Origin: Diphasiastrum complanatum
Lineage: Eukaryota > Streptophyta > Lycopodiopsida > Lycopodiales > Lycopodiaceae
Direction of reading: 5' to 3'
Assembly: GCA_029204225.1 (NCBI GenBank)
Contig: CM055096.1
Span: forward strand, 37,945,003 to 38,009,002
DNA length: 64,000 nucleotides
In this document: piece after piece, positions 1 through 11,700 of the stretch
Position numbering within the stretch: the stretch's first letter is position 1
Layout of the letters: each line of letters starts with the position of its first letter
The notes under the pieces: model-generated
Databases searched by the model: none
The model's input: the letters and a program-made list of their open reading frames with translations, nothing else
What the model was told of the DNA's origin: nothing
Translations under genes and position numbers: made by a program

Positions 1-195
1 GATCATTGCTTTTGAAAATGGTAGCACAAAATAGACCAAATACGCTAAGCATAAAAACAACGTAACAAACAGTAAACTAGGTAATCTGAAGCACACGAAT
101 CTGGTCTTCCAAAAAGAACCATGCAATGAAAATGGTCTTCCAAAAAAAATCCACATGGAAGCACATCAAATGTTTAACTATGTTGCATCTATAGT

Positions 196-3100
196 TTATT
201 CATCCTCACACTCGTCGTCCACATAAATACAAGCACGAGCACGTTTTTTGCTCGAGGATCTTTTCGCAACATCCTCGTTTCCCATTGCTTTTGCCAATGA
301 CTTTGCATAGGATGGCAATTGATTGGATTATGCAAGCATGGATATAGAGAAGCACATCCAAGCTAATAAAAAAGCTAGCTAACTTATTTATACATACCAT
401 TTCTGGAAGTCATCAAAGTCCCACTCGTCAAGATCTTCATCATCGTCCTCATCAGTGTCAACTAGCATTGCTTGCGTAGGGGCAAATGATGATTCTACAT
501 CACATACTTTTTGAATCAGTGAAAATACAACATAGTTTGTTCTCATAATCAACAACAAAAAGAAAGGACAAACAAAACAAACCGTATTGCTTCAAGGCTA
601 GATCCAATGTTGCCTAGGCGACATAAAATATAAACACCTAGCATATTCACCTGGGCAACACATTGGTGAATTTATCAATCATCGATACAAGTATGATAAC
701 ACATTAGAAAATTGATATAATAGTGAGGGAAAAAATGCATACCTGAATACCCTTTACACTCACTCCAAATTTATCAACGCCTCGTAGAATAGCTTCACGC
801 ATCACTCTCAGGCCACTTTTTTTGGCAACTCTAACAAGCAATGGTATTTCTGGCACACCGATAATTGAAACGACCAATCCATCATCATCAAGTATTGCAG
901 ATGTAAACTGCATAGTACTTTCAAATAAATGATCATCCAATTTGTTCCATATAGGGACATGGCCAGTTAATGCATCTGGAATAACATTTGTGGGAAAATC
1001 GAGCAACACAAGGATGGCCCTATAAGAAACGGATTTTCCTCTCCTAGTCCTAGACCCCATGCAAATTGATCGTAAATGTGAGAGTATGGAAAGCATCTCG
1101 ACTGCCGTCGTTTTCGATGCGGCACACTTGGCAATATTTAATATATCTCCGCACACGGTAAAAATCTACATAATTTGAGAACAAGATGAATATCAAAATT
1201 TGAAAAACACATGAAAAATATGTGTCTTTTAATGCTAGTATGTTAATGTCCAAATAACATTTACTGTACCTTGCTATTGGACTTGGATGAATTGAACAAT
1301 GGCTTCATGAATTCAAAAGACTCACGCGGTCGCTTTGCACTGTGGGCCGTCCCATGAGTGGTGACAATCAGAGGTGCAATTGCTTGTTCCTTTCCTTTGC
1401 GACTTACCTTTGCTAGACGTTGTCGTGGCACTCTATCTTCAATTTGTTGGTCCTCATCCTCTAGTCTGGACTCAAGTGCAGTCTGCCATATTTGTCTCCA
1501 AGTGAGGCCCATCAATGTCATGAGGTGCGACCGAGAGAGCACCCTTGGCATGCATATTATAGCTCTCTTTCTCATCCTCTGGGCAAGAACCTGCTGGAAA
1601 GTCAATCCACCAAGGATTGTTTGCTATTTCCCATTCACTTAAGTTTAGACGCTCATTGAAATGATATGCATCACTGTACATACAACTCTCTTTACCCGAA
1701 ATCTTGGTCCACAGCCTAAAGTATGAAGGCATCTTTTCAAGTTGTTTCATTTTCACCAAATATGAGATATACCTGCATGCATAGTGGTTACCAGATTTAC
1801 AAAAAATCAAAGTTGAGAGTGGACCAACAAAGATACAATAGAAAAAAGGGCATGAAAAGATTATCCTTCAAATATTATTATATTATCATAAGCACTTTGA
1901 TCTGACTACCTCCAAATCACTCGTTTTGCCCCACTCTTTATATTGGGTTGCTCCTTAGCACTTTTCGCCAGTTCCATGTCTGGCTCAATGGAAGAAAACA
2001 TTTTTTTCCTGTACTGCAAATTAAAATCCATAAAGTAGTCATTGAAAGATTCTGCATTGTCCAATGACATAGGTCCTGTAAATGAAACTCAACTTCTCTC
2101 ATCAACACCAAAACATTAAATTGTTATTTAATGCCAAATATTGTGAAACAAGATATGCGACAAGGAAATTGCTACATAATATGCACAGATCTACAAAACA
2201 TTTACGCAAAGCCATACACTCTGCTAACACTTTGCTTGCTATTTCAAACAAGTACTCTAGCCAAGTTTCTTTGGCAACCCACATACTGGTGGTTTCTGTG
2301 CTAGTCACCAACTCAAACCATTCAATGCCCAAAGTAGGGTTCACTATGCCCAACATTTTCCCCATCTTGTTTGTCCATCTATAGTGAACAACAGATTTGA
2401 CTTCTTTTATGGTCTTGTGTGCTTTGTCCATGCCAGCATTGAACTTGGCTCTAACCTCATCCATCTCTTGTGCAATGTCAGGCTACACATTCATCATGCA
2501 CTCAACTAAGAACTGCACACAATAAATATCTTGGCCAAAAAACATTTACTCAGCAATAGAAAAATGCAACATGCTCAATAATGCATACCTCATATAGCAC
2601 TCTAGCGAGCATATAACGTGTAAGAGGATACCACATGATGTTACCACATTTCAATTCTATTGCTCGTATCTTTTCCACCTCAGCTAGTTCAACGTCCGTA
2701 AATTTTGTCTTGAAATAATCAAATGAACACTCACACAATCGTCAAACACTATACAAATCACCCAACTCAGTTTTTACAATTCCAATCTCATTTAACCTGA
2801 TTCAGATTGACAATCAATCAACAAATAAATTATCCAAGCAATTACTACCAACCAAATGTAAGGAAATACTGAAGCTACTAGACAAATGTGTTGATTCGGT
2901 TCATGGAAGATAGTAGTGCCATTTCACACTGGACATCAGGCTCGATGAAGCTGGCTCGGACCAGCACATGCCTACTTATGTCACACAAAAAATCCTCATG
3001 TATTGCCTCCATCCAACCAACGACCCGATGATTTCCGTCCCAACAAATGAACATGCGACCCTGCATGTCGCTCCAACATGTGTCATGAGAGATTGCTTCA

Positions 3101-3788
3101 TCAAACTCGGAACTTAATTGTTTCCAAATTGGATCCCAAAGGGCTTTTACATGGTCTTTTACAAGCACACTTTGCCCAGTGGGTGTTGCCATAGACAAAA
3201 TAAAATCACCCTTCTCCATTAAGTACCCATCTTCTTTGAACAAGTATTTCATATGCAACCTTTGTTTTTGAATAGTTCGAATTGCTCGATGGGACAAAAT
3301 TTGACACAATGGAACTAATGGTGGTGGAGTGTCTCTATTCACCCTTAGCAGAGCCATTCTATTTGAAAGCATATCCAGATGGAATGTCAAGGGAACTGTA
3401 CCAATCTCATCTACTGGCATTGACTTCTTTCTCCCTCTCTTATCTCCCAATGCAGCAACTTCTCCACTTGCATGGGCATCATCAATATCCGTAGCTATTA
3501 CTCCAGTGTCCACAAATGACTGGGTTGTCTGCATAAGCTCAATCGATTCCATATTCTGCATATCTTCAATTGGGTCAATGACACCTATGTCATGAATAAC
3601 CTGAAAGCCAATAATTTATCATAAGCCAACTCACCAACATGATTTAGACCAAAATTATATCTCACAAATAAACATTCAACCAATGCATCATTCGACAAGT
3701 GCATGCAAGAGCTTTTCGTATGTTCCATTTGACAAAGTGTTTTCGCTTGTGATCTTGTCAAAACCATGCTGTGCATTTTACACGCCAT
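196..3788 (-). CDS. Multi-exon ParB-like plus methyltransferase-like protein gene (possibly decayed)
   Basis: The function is not established. Nine exons can be proposed on the minus strand (high to low coordinate): 3788-3639, 3600-2884, 2729-2589, 2512-2206, 2075-1910, 1772-1270, 1165-751 (or 743), 506-398 and about 300-196. Several junctions have good GT/AG signals and compatible phases (2206/2075 phase 1, 1910/1772 phase 2, 1270/1165 phase 0). The N-terminal half carries a ParB/sulfiredoxin-like core with a WDGNHR motif. The C-terminal half carries a Rossmann methyltransferase-like domain. The tail is acidic and then basic (KKRAR), which is compatible with a nuclear protein. The start ATG at 3788 is the best upstream candidate, not proven. 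Proposed exon 4 has an in-frame TAG at 2483-2485. Exon 6 changes frame between about 1470 and 1600. The gene is therefore either recently decayed or has extra small introns. The last two exons are the least certain. Confidence 0.6.
751..1165 (-). CDS. Methyltransferase-like exon of the 0.2-3.8 kb gene
   Basis: The open frame starts after an acceptor (ATTATGTAG) at 1165. It reads a CGDIL turn, a helical stretch, a buried strand RAILVLLDFPT (position of methyltransferase motif IV, where DNA methyltransferases have DPPY), then a W-L-D-D-LF helix, a strand AILDDDGLVVSI (motif V, usually LLxxGG) and a helix with VAKKSGL. This spacing is typical of class I SAM-dependent methyltransferases found fused behind ParB domains in bacteria and phages. 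The SAM-binding GxGxG loop is not evident and the DPPY residues are replaced, so catalysis is doubtful. Two donors are possible, at 743 (phase 0) and 751 (phase 1). Confidence 0.5.
2884..3600 (-). CDS. ParB/sulfiredoxin-like exon of the 0.2-3.8 kb gene
   Basis: This is the longest exon, an open frame of 239 codons. The acceptor is a pyrimidine-rich ...GGCTTTCAG just above 3600. The putative donor GTCTAG follows the Phe codon at 2884. A stretch resembling the ParB N-terminal fold ends in WDGNHRVVGWMEAI (around 3020-3060), which matches the DGxHR signature that ParB nucleases and sulfiredoxin use for nucleotide or phosphate binding. Before it lies a segment with an RTIQKQRL helix, a GYL turn and a VLV strand, in the order expected for ParB. 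An RHVLVRASFIEP strand follows. The upstream part (DKRGRKK) is basic and low in complexity. The assignment rests on motif and order only, with no alignment. Confidence 0.55.
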
Positions 3789-4020
3789 TGCTTGTATTAG
3801 CAAGATTGTACAACACAATAACAATATAAAACATCACCCACTTAAAACAATTCAAAGTACCCACGTTGGCACCCACTTACCGATTCGTTTTCAAGCAAGA
3901 CTATAGGATGTCTCCAATTCCTAGACCACGTTTACCCCCCTCCACCTCTCTCTCTTCCCTCAAAAATGAGCTCCTCAGGCCTCTGTCCTACTTCACGCGC
4001 ACTCAAAAACATGCCAAACC

Positions 4021-5116
<1,096 letters not shown>

Positions 5117-5775
5117 ATCCAGATTGGTGAGGGCACGTTACAAACAGCTAATCTGCTAAACTATCACCACTAGATCTAGGAAGATCAAGCTAGATCCATC
5201 AAGATTCGGCCAGATCTAGCAAGATCGGAGAAATCTAGCAGAATCCAAGAAGGATCCAGATTCAAACGGGATCAAAAAGGAAGCAAATCATCAAATTATG
5301 CCAATAGGTCCTCTAAATTTGCAGATCAGAGACCTCGATCTCGGTAACTATGGCAAATTAAAGGGCAAAATTCACCAAACACTGACGGATCTGTTACCAA
5401 CTATCCATCAAAACTTTCAAAGAGCTACCAACAGTCAGATCAAGCCTGGATGAAGCTGACTACCGGTTTACAAAAGTTAAAAATCAGAAAATCTTGAGAT
5501 CTCGTCAAAAAACACTCTAAAAGAGCACTTTTTTCATGATTTTTGAAGATCCCCTAAGAGATAGCTCTTGAAACTTGGACAGTCACCAGATCTGACCTTG
5601 ATGCATCCATGAAAGTCTCTGCGAGAGTTCCTGATGGAGGAATCATTATTTGTTTAGTGTGTGCGAGGGTTTCCAGAAGCTGAATTTTCAGAACCCTCGT
5701 AGAGCATCAAGTTCATCTTACCATCTCTCGCAAGGTGCCTAAATGGAATCAGAGCAGTGAAATTAGATCAATCAT
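5117..5775 (+). other. Non-coding gypsy-derived segment with GCGAGAGTT-like motifs
   Basis: No ORF is present. The segment is rich in AAGATC/TAGATC words. Between about 5610 and 5740 it has GCGAGAGTT-type motifs and their complements (GCGAGAG, ACCCTCG, TCTCGCAAG). These also fill the leader of the gypsy element at 30.7-31.5 kb, which suggests this stretch is the leader or 3' non-coding part of a related element. Confidence 0.4.
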
Positions 5776-6231
5776 ATGGATCCTACAAGATTTGGAGTTT
5801 GAGATATTCTAGATGAACCGACAATAAAACTGCCAAAAACAGGTATATTGAAGGAAGGAAAAGCTCCAAGACCAATGACAAAGAAACAAGCTACGCAACA
5901 CAATAATATGGTCCTAAAATGGGTCAAGATGGAGATCTCACGAGAAATTACCATCAAGGAAGTCATCACTTTCATAGAAGAGCACATCTTCTAGGAAGTC
6001 ATCACCTCCACGATCAATTCCTACCAAGAAAGCTAAACAAAGATCAAAGATAAATTCTTATGAAAAGGAAGAATCAGAAGAAGTCAAACATTATGTGCCC
6101 GAGCATTTCAAACACTATACTTTGGATGATGTCTTGATTATCTTCCCAAAAGCTCATCGTGAAACAGAAGAGCAAGAGCCAGACATGGAAGATGTTTATG
6201 ATGGACCAGCTAGGACTCACGACCAATGAAT
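5776..6231 (+). pseudogene. Degenerate ORF of unknown, probably gypsy-encoded, protein
   Basis: A reading frame starting at an ATG (MDPTRFGV) is broken by stops and frame changes but shows protein-like composition. A basic KAPRPMTKKQA stretch and a helix-rich EISREITIKEVITFIEEH are followed, in another frame, by an acidic segment (KEESEEVKHYVPEHF, DDVLIIFPKAH). I do not recognise the family. The position right after gypsy-type leader sequence suggests a gag N-terminus or an accessory ORF. Confidence 0.3.
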
Positions 6232-6249
6232 CTTGCTAAACCAGCTCAA

Positions 6250-7134
6250 AAAAATCGTTCAAGTTGGGGTTTCGAGTGTTATTCTGGTTGTCAACAGACA
6301 TTGGAAAGTAACCAGTATTACTTGTGTTTGGGGTGTGTAATGTTAATAATTTCATAGCAATAATCTGGCCTCTATTAATCCGCCTGTCGTATAGTACGGC
6401 AGTACTACACTCCAGATGATTAAGGTGTCAAGAGAGAGTCGAGAAATGTTCGATGTATTTGCAACTGTGCAGACAAATAATTAATCACGTTCGCGGACTG
6501 TTCGTTTCTAGACATAAGTCCTCAACAACTTAAGTTAAAGAACACAATTAGTTCTAGAGCACGTTAGAAACTTATGTCAATTACAATCAGGAATACAGAT
6601 CAAAGACTCAATTCTTCAGATAGGGACTATCATCTCATATGTATACATACAATTTTATTCAATGATCGTGCTAAATTGTACCAAATGTAGACGTTATTCG
6701 AGTGCCAAAAAGAAAGTATTTGCGACAGACGAATAAGATGGCTTTAAGATAGTTCTTTAGAGCATGTTCTACGGATACACATCAAACGACTATAATGTGC
6801 TAGAGAGTCTATCTGATCATAGAGTAATTCATATAATGCATTAGAGATTGCTAGTAGACTCAAGATCACTCACACTCAGCAGTGCGGAGAATGGAGATAA
6901 GGGAGAATAACTCTCAGCACTCTATTCACTTCTTCAACCTCTTACATATGCATAAACTCTTCTCTGTCGATGCTCGAGACTGAAGTGTGAGATCAATATA
7001 TGTTCTACGGGACGAACAAACACACCTCTAAAACAACAAGTGTGTCGCTCCCGCAAAAAGGTCTAGTTAACAATTAGATTGAGTATACATTCAATTATAC
7101 CATAAGAGGTATATTTAACTAATCCGCCTACATT
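6250..7134. other. No recognised gene
   Basis: AT-rich sequence without coding signal. This is where the 5' LTR of copia-1 would be expected. No clear similarity to the sequence after copia-1 (11.7-12.4 kb) and no tRNA-complementary PBS (TGGTATCAGAG) was found here, so the 5' end of that element appears to be missing or rearranged. Confidence 0.5.
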
Positions 7135-7179
7135 CGTTGAGGCAGCAGATGAGAAGGTATGGCAACATGCTATGCAAAA

Positions 7180-7872
7180 GGAGTACAACTCCAGTGGGAT
7201 GGCAAAGACCTCACTTCCTTTATTAGGAAGATGAAGGATCTATTCCTTTCAGTACACAATTCTAGAGCAGAAAATGTAGTGCTGGCAAAGAAGCAGCTTA
7301 CATATCTGTTGAGAGCCTTACCAAGATCCTTCCAAACAACCAGAACGCTGCTAGCAAAAGATCCTACAATGACGCTCGAAAAGGCTATTGTCGAAATTCG
7401 AGAAGAAGTCGAAGCTCGAGAGCACCTTGATCACAAGGATGCTTCTGACCAAGCTCTCTACAACAACAAGGAGAAATCAAAGAAGCAATTCAAGCCTAAG
7501 AGGGAGTTAGATCAAAGGCAAGATCGAGATCAGCAAGCAGAAGGAGTTAGACATAATGTCGATTCATGTTGGCTTAATCCAAAAATTGAGTGTATCCATT
7601 GTCATAGGAAGGGCCGTGCAGCCATGGACTGCCGCCAGAACCCAAGAAACAAATCAGCTCAAAGCAGACAGGAGAACAATAATAGTTCATCCTATGTTGA
7701 GGAGCTAGAGAGCTCAAAGATGGGCAAAAAAAGATCAAATCATGAGAATTCGACCACGTACATCTGTGCAGACATGTGTGCAGTATCAACGCCTGACACA
7801 TATGAGGTAATTCTTGATTCAAGAGCTACCTCGCACTTCGTTACATCAAGATGGATAATGTTAGATTTTTGA
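7180..7872 (+). pseudogene. Copia-1 gag and protease start
   Basis: This frame is open for about 230 residues. Gag begins at a WDGKDLTSFI helix and lacks its N-terminal part. A zinc knuckle CIHCHRKGRAAMDC (about 7590-7632) has Arg in place of the conserved His (CX2CX4HX4C), which should abolish zinc binding. At the end, the protease active site reads ILDSRATSHF instead of DSGA: the catalytic glycine is Arg. A stop follows at 7870. Gag would coat element RNA and the protease would mature the polyprotein; neither should work here. Confidence 0.8.
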
Positions 7873-8262
7873 AGTGTAGATCCATCAAGATTAAGCTTTC
7901 TTGGAGATGGATCAAATCATCAAGTGAGTGGTATCGGTTCACTATGGCTCAACACAAAAGGCAAAGACAAATGACTTGAATTTGTTCTGTTCGTGCCTAT
8001 GTTGCAGCAAGACTTGCTATCAGTGGCAAGAATAGCTAACATAGGGATGCGTGTGACATTCTCAGATGAAACATGCAACATTGTTGATGCAAGTACCAGT
8101 ACGCTCATCACTCAAGGAAGAAAAAAAGACTACTTGTATCACTTGAAGGTACGCCTACCTACATATCAAGTACATCATACTCATGATGATTCACTAGATA
8201 CTCTATGGCATAGGAGACTTGTCAAATTTCAGAGTAAAGGACTGAATTTTATCTACAAATGA
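7873..8262 (+). pseudogene. Copia-1 protease tail and GAG-pre-integrase domain
   Basis: Two frames contain the typical copia stretch: SFLGDGSNHQVSGIGS, then FVPMLQQDLLSVARI (LxxNLLSV-like) and LWHRRLVKF (pre-integrase LWHxRLGH). It ends at a stop at 8260, where foreign sequence starts. Confidence 0.75.
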
Positions 8263-8890
8263 TCACAAAGAGTGATTGTTAGCTTGGGATCTTGATCTAT
8301 ATCAAGACTAGCTTCCAAATCTAGCTTCTACTTGACAATCTTTGTGTTTCCAAGCAAGAACAATAAAAAAATGATGACCCATGGCTTCACACGTGTGAAG
8401 CTACTGTATGGCCTGATAATAGAGAAATAGTTTACTAAACATTTACTTAGCATACATCCACAAAGAAAGTGCTTAAGAGAGTGTAAACACCAAGATTGCT
8501 TCACAAACCAATGTTTCCCATCATTAGCTCAATAATGGATCCATCATGGATCAAATACAAAATCATCATAATCTCTCTCTGGGCTGCATCCAGCACGTGT
8601 GGGATAGCTCATTGTACTCATCCATATCCACTTTGGATAAGATCTATCAAGTTTGCCACATCATCCATTGGTGGTTTGTGTTGACCTTCTAGATTCCTAC
8701 AATCTAGGACCTAACTCCTATAATTTAGGAGATGTCATATTAGACTCAAATGAAGGCTAATCAAGATGGATCTGAATATTACAAGTGTCATTTCACACGT
8801 GTGGACAGGTCCTCACACGTGTGGATCCACATAGATGTCAAAATACATCAAAAACCATGTAAAAATTGCTAAATCCTAACAAGACTATGC
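8263..8890. repeat. Insertion-like non-coding block with CACACGTGTG palindromes
   Basis: This block separates pre-integrase and integrase of copia-1, where other copia elements have only a short linker. It carries CACGTG-centred palindromes near 8385 (18 bp perfect, GCTTCACACGTGTGAAGC), 8594, 8795 and 8815. A similar motif density occurs at 41.05-41.43 kb. No ORF and no certain target duplication were found. Confidence 0.45.
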
Positions 8891-8959
8891 TATATGAATT
8901 CAATGGCACCATATCAAACCAGCCATCATGGAGCAATCACAGGGGTGAGCATCTCGAAT

Positions 8960-9913
8960 GCAACCAGTTCAACAACCTATGATGCATGTTTGAAGGGTAA
9001 GATGTCAAGTATTCCTTTTGTCAAAGACTCCTACAAAAGTACAATGATTCTGGAGCTTGTACATTCTGACATTTGTGGACCTTTCAACGTGATCTCGGTA
9101 GGAGGCTCAAAGTATTATATAACCTTTATTGATGATTACAGTAAGTTTGCTAGAGTCTACTTTATTCACAATAAATCATAAGCATTTCACAAATTCACAG
9201 AGTATGTGAATTGGGTAGATAGATGCACTGGTAATAAAATGAAGCAGATCAAAATAGATCGAGGTGGAGAATACATCTCGAATCGATTCACTGACTTCTG
9301 CAATGATCGTGTCATTCACATAAGAACTACATCTTACACACTACAGCACAACGATGTTGCACAAAGAAAGAACAGGACTCTAATGGAAGCTGCTAGGTGC
9401 AAGATGGCCTATTCAAAGGCTCCAAGAGTGCTGTGGGCTGAAGCAATAGCTATAGCTGCTTACATTTAGAATAGGACAGGAAAGTCTGGTGTTCCTCACA
9501 TGACACCACACAAATTATGGTGGGGTAGAAAACCCAATTTGACTCACATCCATATCTTTGGTTGTGCAGCTTATGCACATGTTCCTGATAAGCTTCGAAA
9601 GAAGATTGATGAGAAAGCAGAATTGGGATATCTTGTAGGATATGACAATCATTCATCATACTACAGAGTCTACATGCTAGAGACAAACATAGTGAAGACA
9701 GTTAGAGACGTCAAATTTGATGAGAGCAGAACAATGGCCCGCAATGATCATGTCAATTATGAAGTCCTTGGAAGACAATACTATGATCTACCAACTGTGA
9801 CAGAGAGAGCAGAGGACGAACACTCAGACAAAGATGTTCGAGTTACACCTCATTCGAGTGATGATTCAGACGAAGAAAGATTCGCAAGCCAGCTACTACT
9901 ACAATACATGTAA
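8960..9913 (+). pseudogene. Copia-1 integrase
   Basis: The frames contain CLKGKMSS, ELVHSDICGPF (first catalytic Asp), YYITFIDDYS, IDRGGEYISNRF (second Asp), a degraded [10 protein letters not shown] equivalent (HNDVAQRKNRT, where the catalytic Glu is Gln) and FGCAAYAHVPDKLRKK with YLVGYD, the copia integrase C-terminal signature. Stops at 9178 and 9468 interrupt it. The last frame runs to 9913 with an acidic, Ser-rich linker towards RT. Confidence 0.85.
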
Positions 9914-10119
9914 ACCGAAATGGTTCCAAACCTAGCAGAGCATACAAAGGCAAAGGCATTGCAGTTCCTGAAGGATCTCCTAGAAGATTGACAAGAGAAT
10001 GAAGAGCGCCAGCAAGATTTGTGTCAGGCAGCTCAGCTTCTACATTAGAGGAGTTTTGTAGATTCAGCGGAGAACCACAAACGTTAAAGAAAGTGATTGA
10101 ATGTCCAGAGAAGGACAAA

Positions 10120-11700
10120 CGGATCCAAGCCATGAACGAGGAGATGGAATCCATGAGGAAGAATCAGGTATGGATGTTGTAGCCATTACTACATAAGCGA
10201 AAGACTGTAAAATGCAAGTGGGTATACAAGATGAAGTACGGAACGAATGGAGATATATCTAAATATAAGGCAAGACTTGTAGCGAAGGAGTTTTCTCAGA
10301 GATATAGTATTGACTATGCTGAGACCTTCTCTCCTGTCATGAAACATTTGTCCCTACGTTTACTGTTTGCATATGCAGCTGCTTATGATCTCAGAATTCA
10401 CATCATGGACGAAAAGATAGCGTTCTTGCATGGCAAGCTAGACAAGGAAGTCTACATGGATCAACCTCCAGGCTACTATTCAAACTCACTTCCTACTTAT
10501 GCATGCATAATGCATAGGAGTATCTACCGTCTGAAGCATTCAGCGTGACAATAGTATAAAAAGAAAGATCAAGCCCTGAAGTCGTCCAGATTCAAGCCAC
10601 TAGTTGTTGATTCTAATATTTATGTAAGAATTACAAATGGGCAGATCATCATTGTAGCTGTGTATGTGGACGACACTCTGATACTGTGCAAGAGTGAGGA
10701 GCTTATTGGTAAAGTGAAGTATGATATCTCGAAACATTCCGAGATTGAAAACCTGGGAGAAGCCAAATGTTATCTTGGCTTACAAATTGACCAGGACTAT
10801 AAGGGAGGTAAGTTGTACCTTCACTAGTCCAGTTATACCAAGAAAATCCTAGAAGATTTCAGGACGCTGACTTGCAAAAGAGAAAATACTCTGATGCTTG
10901 CAGGAACAGTCCTGACGAATGAAGACTGTTTGAAGGCTGAAGAAAAAAGAGAGTTAATGTAGGTTACACCATACAAGAAGTTGATCGAATTGTTGATGTA
11001 CCTTTCAGATAACACACGTCCTGACATCACTTATGTTGTGTTCAGGATGAGCCAATTCTATACAAATCCAGGACCAACTCATTGGAAGATTGCGAAACAA
11101 ATTTTGCAATACCTCCAAGTTGTGTTATTCTCATGATGCAGGGTTCTAGACGCTTTCCTACAGTGATGCTAGCTGGGCATCTCTCAAGGATGACTGCAAA
11201 AGTGTCTCAGGAGGATGCACCATCACGTCAGGAGCAACAATTCTCTGGGTCAGCAAGAAACAGACCATTGTGGCTCAGTCATCCTACGAAGCAGAGTATG
11301 CAGCAATAGCAAAGATGGCTAATGAAATCATTTGGCTCAAACAGTTCCTCAACAAACTAGGCGAAACAGCAAATGAGCCTCTGATTTTGCAGATGGACAG
11401 TACATTTGCGATACATCTGACAAAGGATCATGTGTTTCACTCAAGGACAAAACACATCTCAATCAAGTATCACTTGATAAGGGATCTGATCGGGAAGAAG
11501 ATGTTGTAGACTATCTTCATTGGAACAAAGGAGATGGTGGCTAACATTTTCACAAAGGCTTTAGACAAAGGTCTGTTTGAGAAACAGAGGATCAGTCTTG
11601 GAGTCATCAAGCTACCACGCTTTGAGAGGGAGCTAAAAAAACATAACGTTTCTATTCCCAAAGCTCTGTTAGCTTTCAGCCCTCAGTCTGACAAAAAGAC
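10120..11700 (+). pseudogene. Copia-1 reverse transcriptase and RNase H
   Basis: RT begins at AMNEEMESMRKN (about 10130), then CKWVYKMKY, ARLVAKEFSQRYSIDYAETFSPV, a damaged DVKTAFLHG equivalent (MDEKIAFLHGKL), and the catalytic YVDDTLIL at about 10660. RNase H has SQFYTNPGPTHW, YEAEYAAIAKMANE and HVFHSRTKHISIKYHLIRD. It closes with VANIFTKALDK and a stop near 11702. Stops near 10180, 10547 and 10826 and shifts near 11100 destroy it. Confidence 0.87.

Larger units (their letters stand above)
7135..11700 (+). mobile_element. Copia-1: degenerate Ty1-copia internal region
   Basis: The order is gag, protease, GAG-pre-integrase, (about 630 bp insertion), integrase, RT and RNase H, which is the Ty1-copia order. 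Multiple stops and shifts occur. It ends near 11700, after a purine tract GAGAGGGAG at about 11624. No LTR pair can be shown. The first 60 bp (7135-7195) reads like the start of a copia RT domain (EKVWQHAMQKEYN) and passes straight into gag, so the left edge is probably a recombination joint. Confidence 0.85.

Noticed and set aside
1472-1605. A 60-nt GT-AG intron to explain the frame change in exon 6
   Set aside because: The candidate intron length is a multiple of three and does not switch frames, so it cannot explain the break.
1050-1810. Plus-strand frames overlapping the ParB-like gene
   Set aside because: They are antisense shadows of exons with consistent splice phases on the minus strand.
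6340-7134. 5' LTR of copia-1
   Set aside because: No visible similarity to 11.7-12.5 kb and no PBS.
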